A stretch of 64,000 bases of DNA from contig NZ_CP073720.1 in assembly GCF_025137375.1 (NCBI RefSeq), forward strand, positions 5,294,501 to 5,358,500, written 5' to 3'. The notes beneath the pieces were generated by a model, which did not search any database, had not been told where the DNA came from, and worked only from the letters and a program-made list of their open reading frames with translations. Origin of the DNA: Dactylosporangium fulvum. Lineage in GTDB: Bacteria; Actinomycetota; Actinomycetes; Mycobacteriales; Micromonosporaceae. Shown here in pieces: positions 8,131-16,387 of the stretch (its first letter is position 1; each line of letters begins with the position of its first letter). The translations under genes and the position numbers were made by a program.

Positions 8131-9687
8131 GTGAGCGGGAAGCTCGGGCTGGACCGGCGGACGGTCGACACGGCGCGGCAGCTCGCGGCGCGGGCCGGCG
8201 CGTCCGTGGTCGAACTGGCCAAGGCGCACACGACGGTGTCGGTGGAGCGGGCCACACTGCGGCTGGCCGGGATCACCGGCGCCGACCCGGACGGCATCCC
8301 CTGGGTCAACCGGCTCGTCGACGCCGTCCGCGCCGACGTCGGCCTCGGTCACGGTGTCGCGCTGCCGGTGTTCGACGCGCTGTGCCGGGAAGGGCACGCC
8401 GACCTGACGCTGCTGGCGCAGAAGGCCGCCGCCGGCAGCGTCCGGTTCGAGGTCCCGAAGCGCACCGGGCAGGCGGCCCGGGCGGCGCGGCGCGCCGTCA
8501 CCGCCGGGATCCGGCGCGTCGACCAGCGGCGCCGCGAACGGGAACGGCTCGTCAAACGGCACGGCGACCCGCCGCGGCGGCCGTGGGTGTATCTGATCGT
8601 CGCGACCGGCGACATCTACGAGGACATCCCGCAGGCGCAGGCCGCCGCCCGCGCCGGCGCCGACGTCATCGCCGTGATCCGGTCCACGGGCCAGTCGCTG
8701 CTGGACTACGTGCCGGAGGGCGCGACCCGGGAGGGGTTCGCCGGCACGTACGCGACGCAGGAGAACTTCCGGCTCATGCGGGCCGCGCTCGACGACACGT
8801 CGAAGGAGCTGGGCCGCTACATCCGGCTGACGAACTACGCGTCGGGCCTGTGCATGCCGGAGATCGCGGCGCTGGCCGGGCTCGAACGGCTCGACATGAT
8901 GCTCAACGACTCGATGTACGGGATCCTGTTCCGGGACATCAACCCGATCCGCACGTTCGTCGACCAGCGGTTCTCCCGGCAGATCCACGCCCGGGCCGGG
9001 ATCATCATCAACACCGGCGAGGACAACTACCTCACGACCGCCGACGCGGTCGAGGCCGCGCACACGGTGACGGTGTCGCAGCTGCTCAACGAGTACTTCG
9101 CGCACGAGGCCGGGCTCGCGGACCGGCAGCTCGGGCTCGGGCACGCGTTCGAGATCAACCCGGACCTGCCGGAGTCGTTCCGGCTGGAGCTCGCGCACGC
9201 GCTGCTGGCCCGGGAGCTGTTCCCGGACGCGCCGCTGAAGTGGATGCCGCCGACGAAACACATGACCGGTGACGTGTTCCGCGGCAACCTCCTCGACGGG
9301 TTCTTCAACCTCGCCGGGATGCTCACCGGGCAGGGGATCCTGCTGGTCGGCATGATGACCGAGGCGGTCGTGACGCCGTGGCTGTCGGACCGGGACATCG
9401 CGCTGCAGAACGTGCGGTACGTGCAGCACGCCGCCGGGAACCTCCACGAGGACTTCGTGCCCGGCCCGTTCATCCGGCAGCGGGCCGCGACCGTCCTCGA
9501 CGAGGCCGTCGAGCTGCTGCGGCGGATCGAGGCCGAAGGGCTGCTCGAGGCGATCGCCGACGGCACGTTCGGGGTCATGCGCCGCCCCGCGGACCGCGGC
9601 AAGGGCCTCGACGGTGTCGCCGCCCGCGAACCCGGCTACTGGAACCCGGCGCAGGAAGTCCTCGAGGCCGGGAAGGAGACCTCGTGA
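8131..9687 (+). CDS. kamD: Lysine 5,6-aminomutase, alpha subunit
   Basis: Large TIM-barrel subunit of the adenosylcobalamin- and PLP-dependent enzyme that moves the terminal amino group of beta-lysine (or D-lysine) to C5. 518 aa, matching clostridial KamD. Recognisable segments are KLGLDRRTVDTARQLAARAG at the N-terminus, PWVYLIVATGDIYEDIPQAQAAARAGADVIAVI, and KWMPPTKHMTGDVFRGNL. The GTG at 8131 was chosen because the family N-terminus begins there; the open frame extends 35 codons upstream through the stop of the previous gene. A GAGGCGG precedes it. The stop overlaps the kamE GTG. Confidence 0.92.
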   Translation: MSGKLGLDRRTVDTARQLAARAGASVVELAKAHTTVSVERATLRLAGITGADPDGIPWVNRLVDAVRADVGLGHGVALPVFDALCREGHADLTLLAQKAAAGSVRFEVPKRTGQAARAARRAVTAGIRRVDQRRRERERLVKRHGDPPRRPWVYLIVATGDIYEDIPQAQAAARAGADVIAVIRSTGQSLLDYVPEGATREGFAGTYATQENFRLMRAALDDTSKELGRYIRLTNYASGLCMPEIAALAGLERLDMMLNDSMYGILFRDINPIRTFVDQRFSRQIHARAGIIINTGEDNYLTTADAVEAAHTVTVSQLLNEYFAHEAGLADRQLGLGHAFEINPDLPESFRLELAHALLARELFPDAPLKWMPPTKHMTGDVFRGNLLDGFFNLAGMLTGQGILLVGMMTEAVVTPWLSDRDIALQNVRYVQHAAGNLHEDFVPGPFIRQRAATVLDEAVELLRRIEAEGLLEAIADGTFGVMRRPADRGKGLDGVAAREPGYWNPAQEVLEAGKETS

Positions 9688-10415
9688 ACGACGTCGTGCG
9701 TCCCTACGGGGACACCACCGGCGACGGCATGGTCCAGGTGTCGTTCACGCTGCCCCTGCCGGCCGGCAAGCGCGGTGAGGGCGCCGCGCTGCAACTGGCC
9801 GGGAAGATGGGCATCGACCCGGCGATGGTCGTGCACAGCCGCGCCATCGGCGACCAGCACACGTTCTACGTCGTCTACGGGCGGGTCAACCACCTCGTCG
9901 AGCCCGGCAAGGTCGTCGTCGCGGAACGGGACTACCCGCTGCTGTCGGCGAAGGAGATCAACGCCGGGATCCGGTCGCGGCTGCGGCGCAAGCTCGTTGT
10001 CGTCGGCGCCTGCATCGGCACCGACGCGCACACCGTCGGCATCGACGCGATCCTCAACGTCAAGGGCATCGCCGGGGAGAAGGGCCTCGAGTACTACCGG
10101 GAGTGCCGGGTGCTGAACCTCGGCGCCCAGGTGTCCGTCCCCGACCTCGTCGAACACGCCCGCGCCGAGAAGGCCGACGCGGTCCTCGTCAGCCAGGTCG
10201 TCACGCAGCGCGACGCGCACCTGCACAACACCCGCGAGATGTCCGCGGCGTTCCGGGAGGCGTTCCCCGCCGCGCGGCGGCCGCTGCTCGTCGTCGGCGG
10301 GCCACGGTTCGACGAGCGGATGGCCGGCGACCTCGGCGTCGACCGGATCTTCGGCCGGGGCACCACGCCCCGTGAGGTCGCTTCATATCTCGTACACGCG
10401 GTGGGGGCCCGATGA
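9684..10415 (+). CDS. kamE: Lysine 5,6-aminomutase, beta subunit
   Basis: B12-binding subunit, 243 aa, starting at a GTG inside the kamD stop (GTGA). The cobalamin motif is D114-A-H116-T-V-G119, where H116 should be the cobalt ligand. K127 is the likely PLP-binding lysine: it lies 11 residues after the histidine, the same spacing as His133 and Lys144 of the Clostridium sticklandii enzyme. The Rossmann-like B12 fold follows to residue 240. Both cofactor residues being intact supports an active enzyme. Needs adenosylcobalamin, so the host must make or import B12. Confidence 0.93.
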   Translation: MNDVVRPYGDTTGDGMVQVSFTLPLPAGKRGEGAALQLAGKMGIDPAMVVHSRAIGDQHTFYVVYGRVNHLVEPGKVVVAERDYPLLSAKEINAGIRSRLRRKLVVVGACIGTDAHTVGIDAILNVKGIAGEKGLEYYRECRVLNLGAQVSVPDLVEHARAEKADAVLVSQVVTQRDAHLHNTREMSAAFREAFPAARRPLLVVGGPRFDERMAGDLGVDRIFGRGTTPREVASYLVHAVGAR

Positions 10416-10804
10416 CGGAGAAGGTCGGCACGACGGTGGTGCACCGCCGGTACGTGCCGTACGCGCACGCGCACTACGCCGGGAACCTCGTCGACGGCGC
10501 CTACAGCCTCGCCCTGTTCGGCGACGCCGCCACCGAGGTGTGCATCCGCACCGACGGCGACGAGGGCCTCTTCGCCGGCTACAGCGGTGTCACCTTCCAC
10601 GCGCCCGTCCACGCCGGCGACGTCGTCGAGGTGACCGCCGTCGTCACCCGCGCCGGGAACCGCTCCCGCACCGTCGACTTCACCTGCCACGTCGTGTGCC
10701 GCGGCACCCCCGACGTGTCGGCGTCCGCGGCGCGGGTCCTCGACCCGCCGATCCTCGCGACGTCCGCGACCGGCACCGTCGTCGTGCCCGCCGCCGCCCC
10801 GTGA
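10412..10804 (+). CDS. kal: 3-aminobutyryl-CoA ammonia-lyase
   Basis: 130 aa hot-dog fold enzyme that removes ammonia from L-3-aminobutyryl-CoA to give crotonyl-CoA, the last amine-specific step of the pathway. The family signature RRYVPYAHAHYAGNLVDGA at the N-terminus and the GYSGVTFHAPVHAGDVVEV core are clear. Its ATG overlaps the kamE stop. Crotonyl-CoA would then enter beta-oxidation; a thiolase and a FadB are encoded about 22 kb downstream, though not in this operon. Confidence 0.88.
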   Translation: MTEKVGTTVVHRRYVPYAHAHYAGNLVDGAYSLALFGDAATEVCIRTDGDEGLFAGYSGVTFHAPVHAGDVVEVTAVVTRAGNRSRTVDFTCHVVCRGTPDVSASAARVLDPPILATSATGTVVVPAAAP

Positions 10805-10811
10805 CCGTCAC

Positions 10812-12068
10812 GTGACGCTGGTAGCCTGCCTCGACGTCGGGTCCACCGACACGAAACTCGCCGTCGTCGACGTCACCGACGGGCGGCTCGCCGCCACCGC
10901 CACCCACCCCACCACCGCCGGCACCGACGTGCTCGACGGCGTCGACGCGCTCCTGGCCGCCGCCGCTGCCCGGGTCGGTCCCGTCGAGCACGTCTACTGC
11001 TGCTCGTCCGCCGGTGGCGGGCTCCGCCTGGCCGTCGTCGGGCAGGAGGCCCTCGTCTCCGCCGACGCCGCCCACCGCGTCGCGCTGTCCGCCGGTGCCC
11101 GGGTCGTGCACGTCGCCGCCGGCCGGCAGACCCCGGCGCAGCTGCGTGACGTCCGCGCCGCCCGGCCCGACGTGCTGCTGCTCGCCGGCGGCACCGACGG
11201 CGGCGACCCCGACACGCTGCTGCACAACGCGCGGCGGCTCGCCGCCGCGCGTTGGCGGGTCCCGGTGGTCGTCGCCGGCAACAGCGACGTCCGCGACGAG
11301 GTGGCCGGCCTCCTCGCCGCTCGGGGCCTGCCCGTCACCGCCACCGGCAACGTCCTGCCCCGCATCGGCGTCCTCGACCCGGCACCGGCCCGCGCCGCGA
11401 TCCGGGAGGTGTTCCTGCGGCACGTCATCGGCGGCAAACGCCTTTCCCGCGGCACCCGGTTCCAGCGGATGGTGTCGGCCGCCACCCCCGACGCGGTCCT
11501 CACCGGCGTGTCGCTGCTCGCCGACCTGCTCGCCGACCAGGGGGACCTGCTCGTCGTCGACGTCGGCGGCGCCACCACCGACGTGTACTCGGCCCTCGTC
11601 CCCGACGAGTCCGCGACCGTCGCCTCCGGGGTCGCGGGCACCGGGGTCGCGGGCATCCTGTGGCGGGCCAGGACCGTCGAAGGCGACCTCGGCGTGCGGT
11701 GGAACACCGACGGGATCACCGCCGCCGCGCAGCGGGAACGGCTCACGGTCCCCGACCCGGCCGGCGGGGCCCTCGGGTTCGCGGCCGCCGCGGCGGCCGT
11801 CGCCGTGCGCCGGCACACCCGCACGGGCCGGGATCTGCGAAATGTCGTGTCGGTCGTGGCGTCCGGCGGCGTGTTCCGGCATGCTGAACCCACTGCGGCG
11901 AACGCGGCACTCGCACCGACCCTGCACGACCACGCAGGCGGCTGGGCCCTGCCCCGAGCACCGCACGTCGCCGTCGACCGCCGATACGTCCTCGCGCCGG
12001 CCGGGCTCCTCGCCGAAGATCACCCGGGAGCCGCGGCGGCGCTCCTGCGACAACTCCTGCACAGATAG
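10812..12068 (+). CDS. GlmL/MutL-type ASKHA ATPase, putative aminomutase reactivase
   Basis: 418 aa member of the acetate kinase/Hsp70/actin superfamily, GlmL/MutL group. The first phosphate motif is CLDVGSTDTKLAVVDV near residue 6 and the second is LLVVDVGGATTDVYSAL near residue 245, followed by the family-typical RTVEGDLGVRWN. In anaerobes, a similar protein (KamB) accompanies KamDE and related ones accompany glutamate and methylaspartate mutases; they are thought to repair or load the B12 enzyme. GTG start seven bases after kal. Last gene of the operon. No partner of the KamC/MutS type is present in the window. Confidence 0.82.
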   Translation: MTLVACLDVGSTDTKLAVVDVTDGRLAATATHPTTAGTDVLDGVDALLAAAAARVGPVEHVYCCSSAGGGLRLAVVGQEALVSADAAHRVALSAGARVVHVAAGRQTPAQLRDVRAARPDVLLLAGGTDGGDPDTLLHNARRLAAARWRVPVVVAGNSDVRDEVAGLLAARGLPVTATGNVLPRIGVLDPAPARAAIREVFLRHVIGGKRLSRGTRFQRMVSAATPDAVLTGVSLLADLLADQGDLLVVDVGGATTDVYSALVPDESATVASGVAGTGVAGILWRARTVEGDLGVRWNTDGITAAAQRERLTVPDPAGGALGFAAAAAAVAVRRHTRTGRDLRNVVSVVASGGVFRHAEPTAANAALAPTLHDHAGGWALPRAPHVAVDRRYVLAPAGLLAEDHPGAAAALLRQLLHR

Positions 12069-12142
12069 TGAGCGCGAGGGTGAACGTCACCCGACACGCC
12101 AGGGCGACACGCCGCCGAGACGAACCTGCGGCCCGGACCCGG

Positions 12143-12173
12143 TTGACAGGGCCCGGGCGCCAACGCGTAACGT
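12143..12173 (+). promoter_or_regulatory. Strong-looking promoter in a gene-free region
   Basis: A perfect TTGACA (12143-12148) and TAACGT (12168-12173), 19 bases apart, with no coding sequence for 540 bases downstream on this strand. The spacer is one to two bases long for a vegetative promoter. Confidence 0.5.
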
Positions 12174-12179
12174 CGTCCC

Positions 12180-12470
12180 GTCCTACTTCGGGAAGGGTGA
12201 CCGCGGTTCACTTCTCCCCAACGTCAGCTGACCGGACGTCCACGTCAACCGACGGGACGCCGCCAGGTCCAGCCGGCGGGGGTCGGCGGGGGCCGTGAAC
12301 GGGCATCCACCGGTGGCGGGGCAGGGGGGCTCACGCGACCAGTAGACAACGGCACGACCCGGGCAGCCAGCCCGCGCCGCACCGGAACGAAGGCCGCGCA
12401 CGAACGTCACTGCCGCACCGGCCGGACACAGGGCCTGGGAGCGCGGGGCGCGACTTCGGTCGCGCCCCCA
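12180..12470 (+). ncRNA. Candidate small RNA of about 290 nt
   Basis: The 650-base gap between the lysine operon and lnt holds a complete transcription-unit layout: promoter, no plausible open frame, and a very stable terminator hairpin. At the 5' end, 12190-12200 pairs with 12208-12218 (ten of eleven positions, two G-U, around a CCGCGGT loop), so the transcript would begin with a hairpin. I could not match it to RNase P, tmRNA, SRP, 6C or a B12 riboswitch. A 6S/Ms1-type RNA would have this size, but the long central duplex was not demonstrated by eye. Confidence 0.4.
12445..12468 (+). terminator. UUCG-capped intrinsic terminator
   Basis: A perfect 10-bp stem, GGGGCGCGAC against GTCGCGCCCC, closed by the very stable TTCG tetraloop and followed by CAATTTC. 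The T-run is weak, as is common in actinobacteria. It could end the candidate small RNA or read-through from the lysine operon. Confidence 0.7.
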
Positions 12471-12511
12471 ATTTCAGCTCGGCCCGCCCCGACCGCGCCC
12501 CGCGCCGCGCT

Positions 12512-12601
12512 TCACGCCCGCCGGGCCACCTGGATCAGCCGGTGCCGGAACGGCCGGAATGCGGCCCGCCAGGTTGCGGTCCGGACACGGTCCAGCCACA
12601 T
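12512..12601 (-). CDS. Possible 29-residue basic peptide
   Basis: An open frame starting MWLDRVRTATWRAAFRP and ending at a TGA. Nearly all third codon positions from the ATG to the stop are G or C, whereas the in-frame sequence upstream of the ATG is less biased, which hints at real coding. The product would be a strongly basic amphipathic helix. There is no convincing ribosome-binding site. The longer 80-codon frame that contains it overlaps lnt and is probably not all translated. Doubtful. Confidence 0.22.
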   Translation of the reverse strand: MWLDRVRTATWRAAFRPFRHRLIQVARRA

Positions 12602-12717
12602 CCCAGCACATTCCCAGCCGGCCGTGGCCTCTCGATTCCACGTCCAGGCGACATACCCCGCATAATTGGCGCCGCGAGACGTGCAACCGCACAGCAAGCC
12701 CACAGACACCCACAGGG

Positions 12718-14397
12718 ATGGCGCAGGTGACGTTGGTCGAAGCGGAGTCGACACCGGCCGAGCCCGCCGAGGAGCCCGCCGACGAGCCCACCGCGGCGCC
12801 GGCCACGCAGCCGGGCGCCGGGCGGCCGCTGCTGCCGCTATGGGCCGCGGCCCTCGTCGCCGCCGGGTCCGGACTGGCGATGCTCGTCGCGTTCCCCACC
12901 TACGGATGGTGGTGGGCCGCGCCCGTCGCCGTCGCGCTGTTCACCGTCGCCGTCCACGGCCGCCGGCCGCGGGCCGGGTTCGGGCTCGGCGCCCTCAGCG
13001 GCGCCCTGTTCTTCACCCCGCTGCTGTCCTGGACCAACCTGCACACCGGCGTCGTGCCGTGGCTGCTGCTGTCCGGCCTCGAAACGCTCTACTTCGCGCT
13101 GCTCGGCGCCGCCACCGCCTGGGTGACGCCGCTCACCGGGCGGTGGGGGCGATGGGGGCGTTACGGATGGGTTCCGCTCATCGGGGCGCTGTGGACCGCC
13201 CAGGAGGCGCTACGGGACCGCACCCCGTTCGGCGGGTTCCCGTGGGGCCGGCTCGCGTTCAGCCAGGACACGTCGCCGCTGCTGCGGCTCGCCGTGGTCG
13301 GCGGCGCACCGCTCGTCACGTTCGCGGTCGCGCTCACCGGCGGCCTCCTCGCGTACGCGATCATCCGCGGACTGACCGTCCGGGTGAACCCGCGTCTCGC
13401 CGCCGCGCCGCTCGTCGCCGCCGCCATGGTCGCCGCGGCCTGGCTGATCCCGCTGAGCAGGCCCGCCGGGCCGGCCGTCTACGTGGCTGTCGTCCAGGGC
13501 AACGTGCCCCGCCTCGGCCTCGACTTCAACGCCCAGCGCCGTGCCGTGCTCGACAACCACGCCCGCGCCACCATCGACCTGGCCCGCAGGGTCACCGAAG
13601 GCACCGCCCGCCGGCCCGACCTCGTCGTGTGGCCGGAGAACTCCAGCGACATCGACCCGCTGCGCAACGCCGACGCCGCCGCCGTCATCGACAACGCCGC
13701 CCGCGCCATCGGCGTGCCGATCCTCGTCGGTGCCGTGCTCAACAGCGCCGAGAACGGCGTCGAGAACGTCGGGCTGGTGTGGGTGCCCGGCCGGCAGGCC
13801 GGTGAGCCCGTCGCGCAGTACACGAAACGCCACCCGGTGCCGTTCGCCGAGACGATGCCGTTGCGTGGCATCGCCCGGATGGTGTCGAAAGAGGTCGACC
13901 GGGTCACCGACATGACCGCCGGCGACCGGCCCGGGGTCCTGCCGGTCGGGCCCGCCACCGTCGGTGACGTGATCTGCTTCGAGGTCGCCTACGACAACCT
14001 CGTCCGCGACACCGTCGACCACGGCGCCCAGCTGCTCGCCGTGCAGACCAACAACGCCACGTTCGACGAGTCCGAGGCCCGCCAGCAGCTGGCCATGGTG
14101 CGGCTGCGGGCCGTCGAGCACGGCCGGGACGCGCTCATGGCCTCCACCGTCGGCATCTCCGCGTTCGCCGACGCGACCGGCCGCACCCACGACGAGACCA
14201 GCTTCAATGCCGCAGCCGTCATCCTCGGTGAGCTGCGTCTCGGTTCAGCCCGTACGCTTGCTACAAGACTCGGCGTGATTCCCGAATACGTGATCGTGGC
14301 GGTCGCCCTCGCCGGGCTCGCCGCCGTCGCCGAACTGCGCCGCCGCGACCGGCGGGCCGTGAAGAACCCGACTGTGGGCACCAAGGAGGACGTGTGA
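12718..14397 (+). CDS. lnt: Apolipoprotein N-acyltransferase
   Basis: Membrane enzyme that adds the third acyl chain to the N-terminal cysteine of lipoproteins. 559 aa. A Glu/Ala/Pro-rich cytosolic start (about 30 residues) is followed by six to seven membrane helices up to about residue 255, then the nitrilase domain. The catalytic Glu-Lys-Cys triad is visible in WPEN, KRHPVPF and VICFE. A last helix (VIVAVALAGLAAVAEL) ends the protein. The ATG at 12718 is preceded by ACAGGG; an open frame upstream to 12559 lacks coding character. The stop overlaps the mannosyltransferase start, recalling mycobacterial Ppm1 where both domains are one protein. Confidence 0.9.
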   Translation: MAQVTLVEAESTPAEPAEEPADEPTAAPATQPGAGRPLLPLWAAALVAAGSGLAMLVAFPTYGWWWAAPVAVALFTVAVHGRRPRAGFGLGALSGALFFTPLLSWTNLHTGVVPWLLLSGLETLYFALLGAATAWVTPLTGRWGRWGRYGWVPLIGALWTAQEALRDRTPFGGFPWGRLAFSQDTSPLLRLAVVGGAPLVTFAVALTGGLLAYAIIRGLTVRVNPRLAAAPLVAAAMVAAAWLIPLSRPAGPAVYVAVVQGNVPRLGLDFNAQRRAVLDNHARATIDLARRVTEGTARRPDLVVWPENSSDIDPLRNADAAAVIDNAARAIGVPILVGAVLNSAENGVENVGLVWVPGRQAGEPVAQYTKRHPVPFAETMPLRGIARMVSKEVDRVTDMTAGDRPGVLPVGPATVGDVICFEVAYDNLVRDTVDHGAQLLAVQTNNATFDESEARQQLAMVRLRAVEHGRDALMASTVGISAFADATGRTHDETSFNAAAVILGELRLGSARTLATRLGVIPEYVIVAVALAGLAAVAELRRRDRRAVKNPTVGTKEDV

Positions 14398-15203
14398 GCA
14401 CAACCGACCGAGGCGTGAACCAATACCCCGGGGTCGGCAGGGTCCTCGTCATCATCCCCACCTACAACGAGGCCGACAACATCCGCCTCATCGTGGACCG
14501 GGTCCGCAAAGCCACCCCCGCCGTCGACATCCTCATCGCCGACGACAACAGCCCCGACGGCACCGGCGCCGTCGCCGACGAGCTCGCCGCCGCCGACCCC
14601 GCCGTGCACGTGCTGCACCGGCCCGGCAAGCAGGGCCTCGGCGCCGCCTACATCGCCGGGTTCGCGTGGGGCGCCGAGCACGGCTACGACGCCGTCGTGG
14701 AGATGGACGCCGACGGCTCCCACGCCCCCGAGGAACTGCCGCGGCTGCTCGACCAGCTCGCCGACAACGACGTCGTCCTCGGCTCCCGCTACGTGCCCGA
14801 CGGCAAGACCGTCAACTGGCCCGTGCACCGGCAGGCGATCTCCCGCAGCGGCAACCTGTATGTGCGGATGGCGCTCGGGATGCCGCTGCGCGACGCGACC
14901 GGCGGCTACCGGGCGTATCGCACACCGATCCTCGACAAGATCGACGTCGACTCGGTGTCGTCGCAGGGCTACTGCTTCCAGGTCGACCTGGCCTGGCGGG
15001 CGTACAAGGACGGCTACCGCGTCGCCGAGGTGCCGATCACGTTCACCGAGCGGGAACGCGGCAAGTCGAAGATGAGCTCCTCGATCGTCCGGGAAGCCCT
15101 GTGGCGGGTCACCGTGTGGGGTGCCACGGCCCGCTGGCAGGCACTCAAGCGGGCCGTCTCCGGCAGCGGCCCCGACAAGGCCCGGGCCAAGCCGGGCCGT
15201 TAG
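14394..15203 (+). CDS. ppm: Polyprenol monophosphomannose synthase
   Basis: GT2 glycosyltransferase that transfers mannose from GDP-mannose to polyprenyl phosphate, supplying mannose for extracellular protein and lipoglycan mannosylation. 269 aa. Family motifs are PTYNEADNI, DDNSPDGT, the metal-binding DAD in VVEMDADGSHAPEELPRL, and RERGKSKMSSSIVREALW near the C-terminus. There is no membrane domain, so it probably depends on Lnt for membrane location, as the two halves do in mycobacterial Ppm1. GTG start inside the lnt stop region (GTGTGA). Confidence 0.92.
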   Translation: MSTTDRGVNQYPGVGRVLVIIPTYNEADNIRLIVDRVRKATPAVDILIADDNSPDGTGAVADELAAADPAVHVLHRPGKQGLGAAYIAGFAWGAEHGYDAVVEMDADGSHAPEELPRLLDQLADNDVVLGSRYVPDGKTVNWPVHRQAISRSGNLYVRMALGMPLRDATGGYRAYRTPILDKIDVDSVSSQGYCFQVDLAWRAYKDGYRVAEVPITFTERERGKSKMSSSIVREALWRVTVWGATARWQALKRAVSGSGPDKARAKPGR

Positions 15204-15212
15204 GAGGCCGTC

Positions 15213-15755
15213 ATGGGTCCGCTGGGCCTGACCGCGATCGGCGCGTTCCTGCTGGTGATCGCCGAGGTCGTCGTGTTCGTGCTGGTCGCCCAGGTGATCG
15301 GATGGGGCTGGGCCGTCCTCATCGGCCTGGCCACCATGCTCATCGGCGCCATGCTGCTCAAACGCGAAGGGGTCCGTGCCTGGCGGCGGTTCCGCGCCGC
15401 CGTCGGCGAGGGCCGCCCGGCCGGCACCGAGGTCAGCGACGGCCTCACCGGCCTCCTCGGCGCGTTGCTGCTGCTCACACCCGGGTTCATCACCGACGCC
15501 GTCGGGTTGCTGCTGCTCGTCCCGCCGGTCCGGGCCCTCGCCGTGCGGCAGGTCCGCAACGCCACCGAACGGCGCATCTCCCCGGCCGCCGCCGGTGACC
15601 TGTTCGGCCCCCGGTTCGTCCGGGCCCAGCGCGACACGGCACCGGCACAGCACACCGGCGGCGCGTCCGTGACCACCGGCGGCGCCGGCGGCACAACCGG
15701 TGGTGGGGAGGTCGTCGAAGGCGAGATCGTCGACCCGCACCCCCGGCGGCCGTGA
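15213..15755 (+). CDS. fxsA: FxsA family membrane protein
   Basis: 180 aa. FxsA proteins are small inner-membrane proteins; in E. coli FxsA eases phage T7 exclusion by the F plasmid, and the cellular role is unknown. Three to four hydrophobic helices: 4-25, 27-47, about 75-108. The family motif LLLLTPGFITDAVGLLLLVPPVR is present. The tail from about 130 is Gly/Thr-rich and probably cytosolic. GGAGG precedes the ATG. Its usual neighbours in actinobacteria are the mannosyltransferase upstream and rbpA nearby; here rbpA is 7.6 kb away. Confidence 0.85.
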   Translation: MGPLGLTAIGAFLLVIAEVVVFVLVAQVIGWGWAVLIGLATMLIGAMLLKREGVRAWRRFRAAVGEGRPAGTEVSDGLTGLLGALLLLTPGFITDAVGLLLLVPPVRALAVRQVRNATERRISPAAAGDLFGPRFVRAQRDTAPAQHTGGASVTTGGAGGTTGGGEVVEGEIVDPHPRRP

Positions 15756-16387
15756 AAGCGCAGCCGGTCACCCTCGAAGCGCTCGTCGACGACCTGATCA
15801 GCCGCATCGACCGGCTCGACCCCGCCGCCGCGCCGCGGCCCCGCATCGGCGTCGACGGGCCCGCCACCGCGTTCGGTGACGACCTCGCCGCCCGGCTCGT
15901 CGCCGCCCTCCACGACCGCGGCACGTTCGCGCTGCACGTGCCCGCCGACGGGTTTCTGCGTGCCCGGTCGCTGCGGCTCGAACGGGGCCGGACCAACCCC
16001 GACGCGTTCTACGAGGACTGGCTCGACCTGCGGGCCCTCACCCGTGAGGTCCTCGCGCCCGCCGGGCCCGGCGGCACCGGCCGGGTCCTGCCGTCGCTGC
16101 GGGACCCGGTCACCGACCGCGCCACCCGCGCCGGCTACGTCGAGATCCCCGACGGCGGTGCCGTCGTCGTCTCCGGCACCCTGCTCCTCGGCGCCGGCCT
16201 CGACTTCGACCTCGCCGTCCACCTCACCCAGTCCGACGCCGCGCTGACCCGCCGCACCCCGCCCGACCAGCAGTGGCAGCTGCCCGCCTACACCCGCTAC
16301 CGCGACGAGGTCATGCCCGAATACCTCGCCGACCTCGTCGTGCGGGCCGACGACCCCCGCCACCCGGCGCTCGTCGTCGATGACTGA
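15752..16387 (+). CDS. Uridine kinase-like protein with a lost P-loop
   Basis: 211 aa with the layout of actinobacterial uridine kinase-like NTPases: N-terminal Rossmann strand RIGVDGP, the VPADGFLRARSLRLERGRTNPDAFYEDWLDL segment (Asp of the nucleoside site and YEDW-like motif), then VVVSGTLLLGAGLDFDLAVHL. The Walker A should read GxxxxGKT, but here it is GVDGPATAFGDDLA, with no Lys or Ser/Thr, so phosphate binding is doubtful. GTG start overlapping the fxsA stop by four bases, and eight-base overlap with the DUF4037 gene, so the pair is cotranslated. Pseudoenzyme or altered activity; not known. Confidence 0.65.
   Translation: MKAQPVTLEALVDDLISRIDRLDPAAAPRPRIGVDGPATAFGDDLAARLVAALHDRGTFALHVPADGFLRARSLRLERGRTNPDAFYEDWLDLRALTREVLAPAGPGGTGRVLPSLRDPVTDRATRAGYVEIPDGGAVVVSGTLLLGAGLDFDLAVHLTQSDAALTRRTPPDQQWQLPAYTRYRDEVMPEYLADLVVRADDPRHPALVVDD

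Noticed and set aside
12069..12717. Cobalamin riboswitch controlling B12-related genes
   Set aside because: No B12-box-like conserved core was seen here, before kdd, or before the BtuF-like gene.
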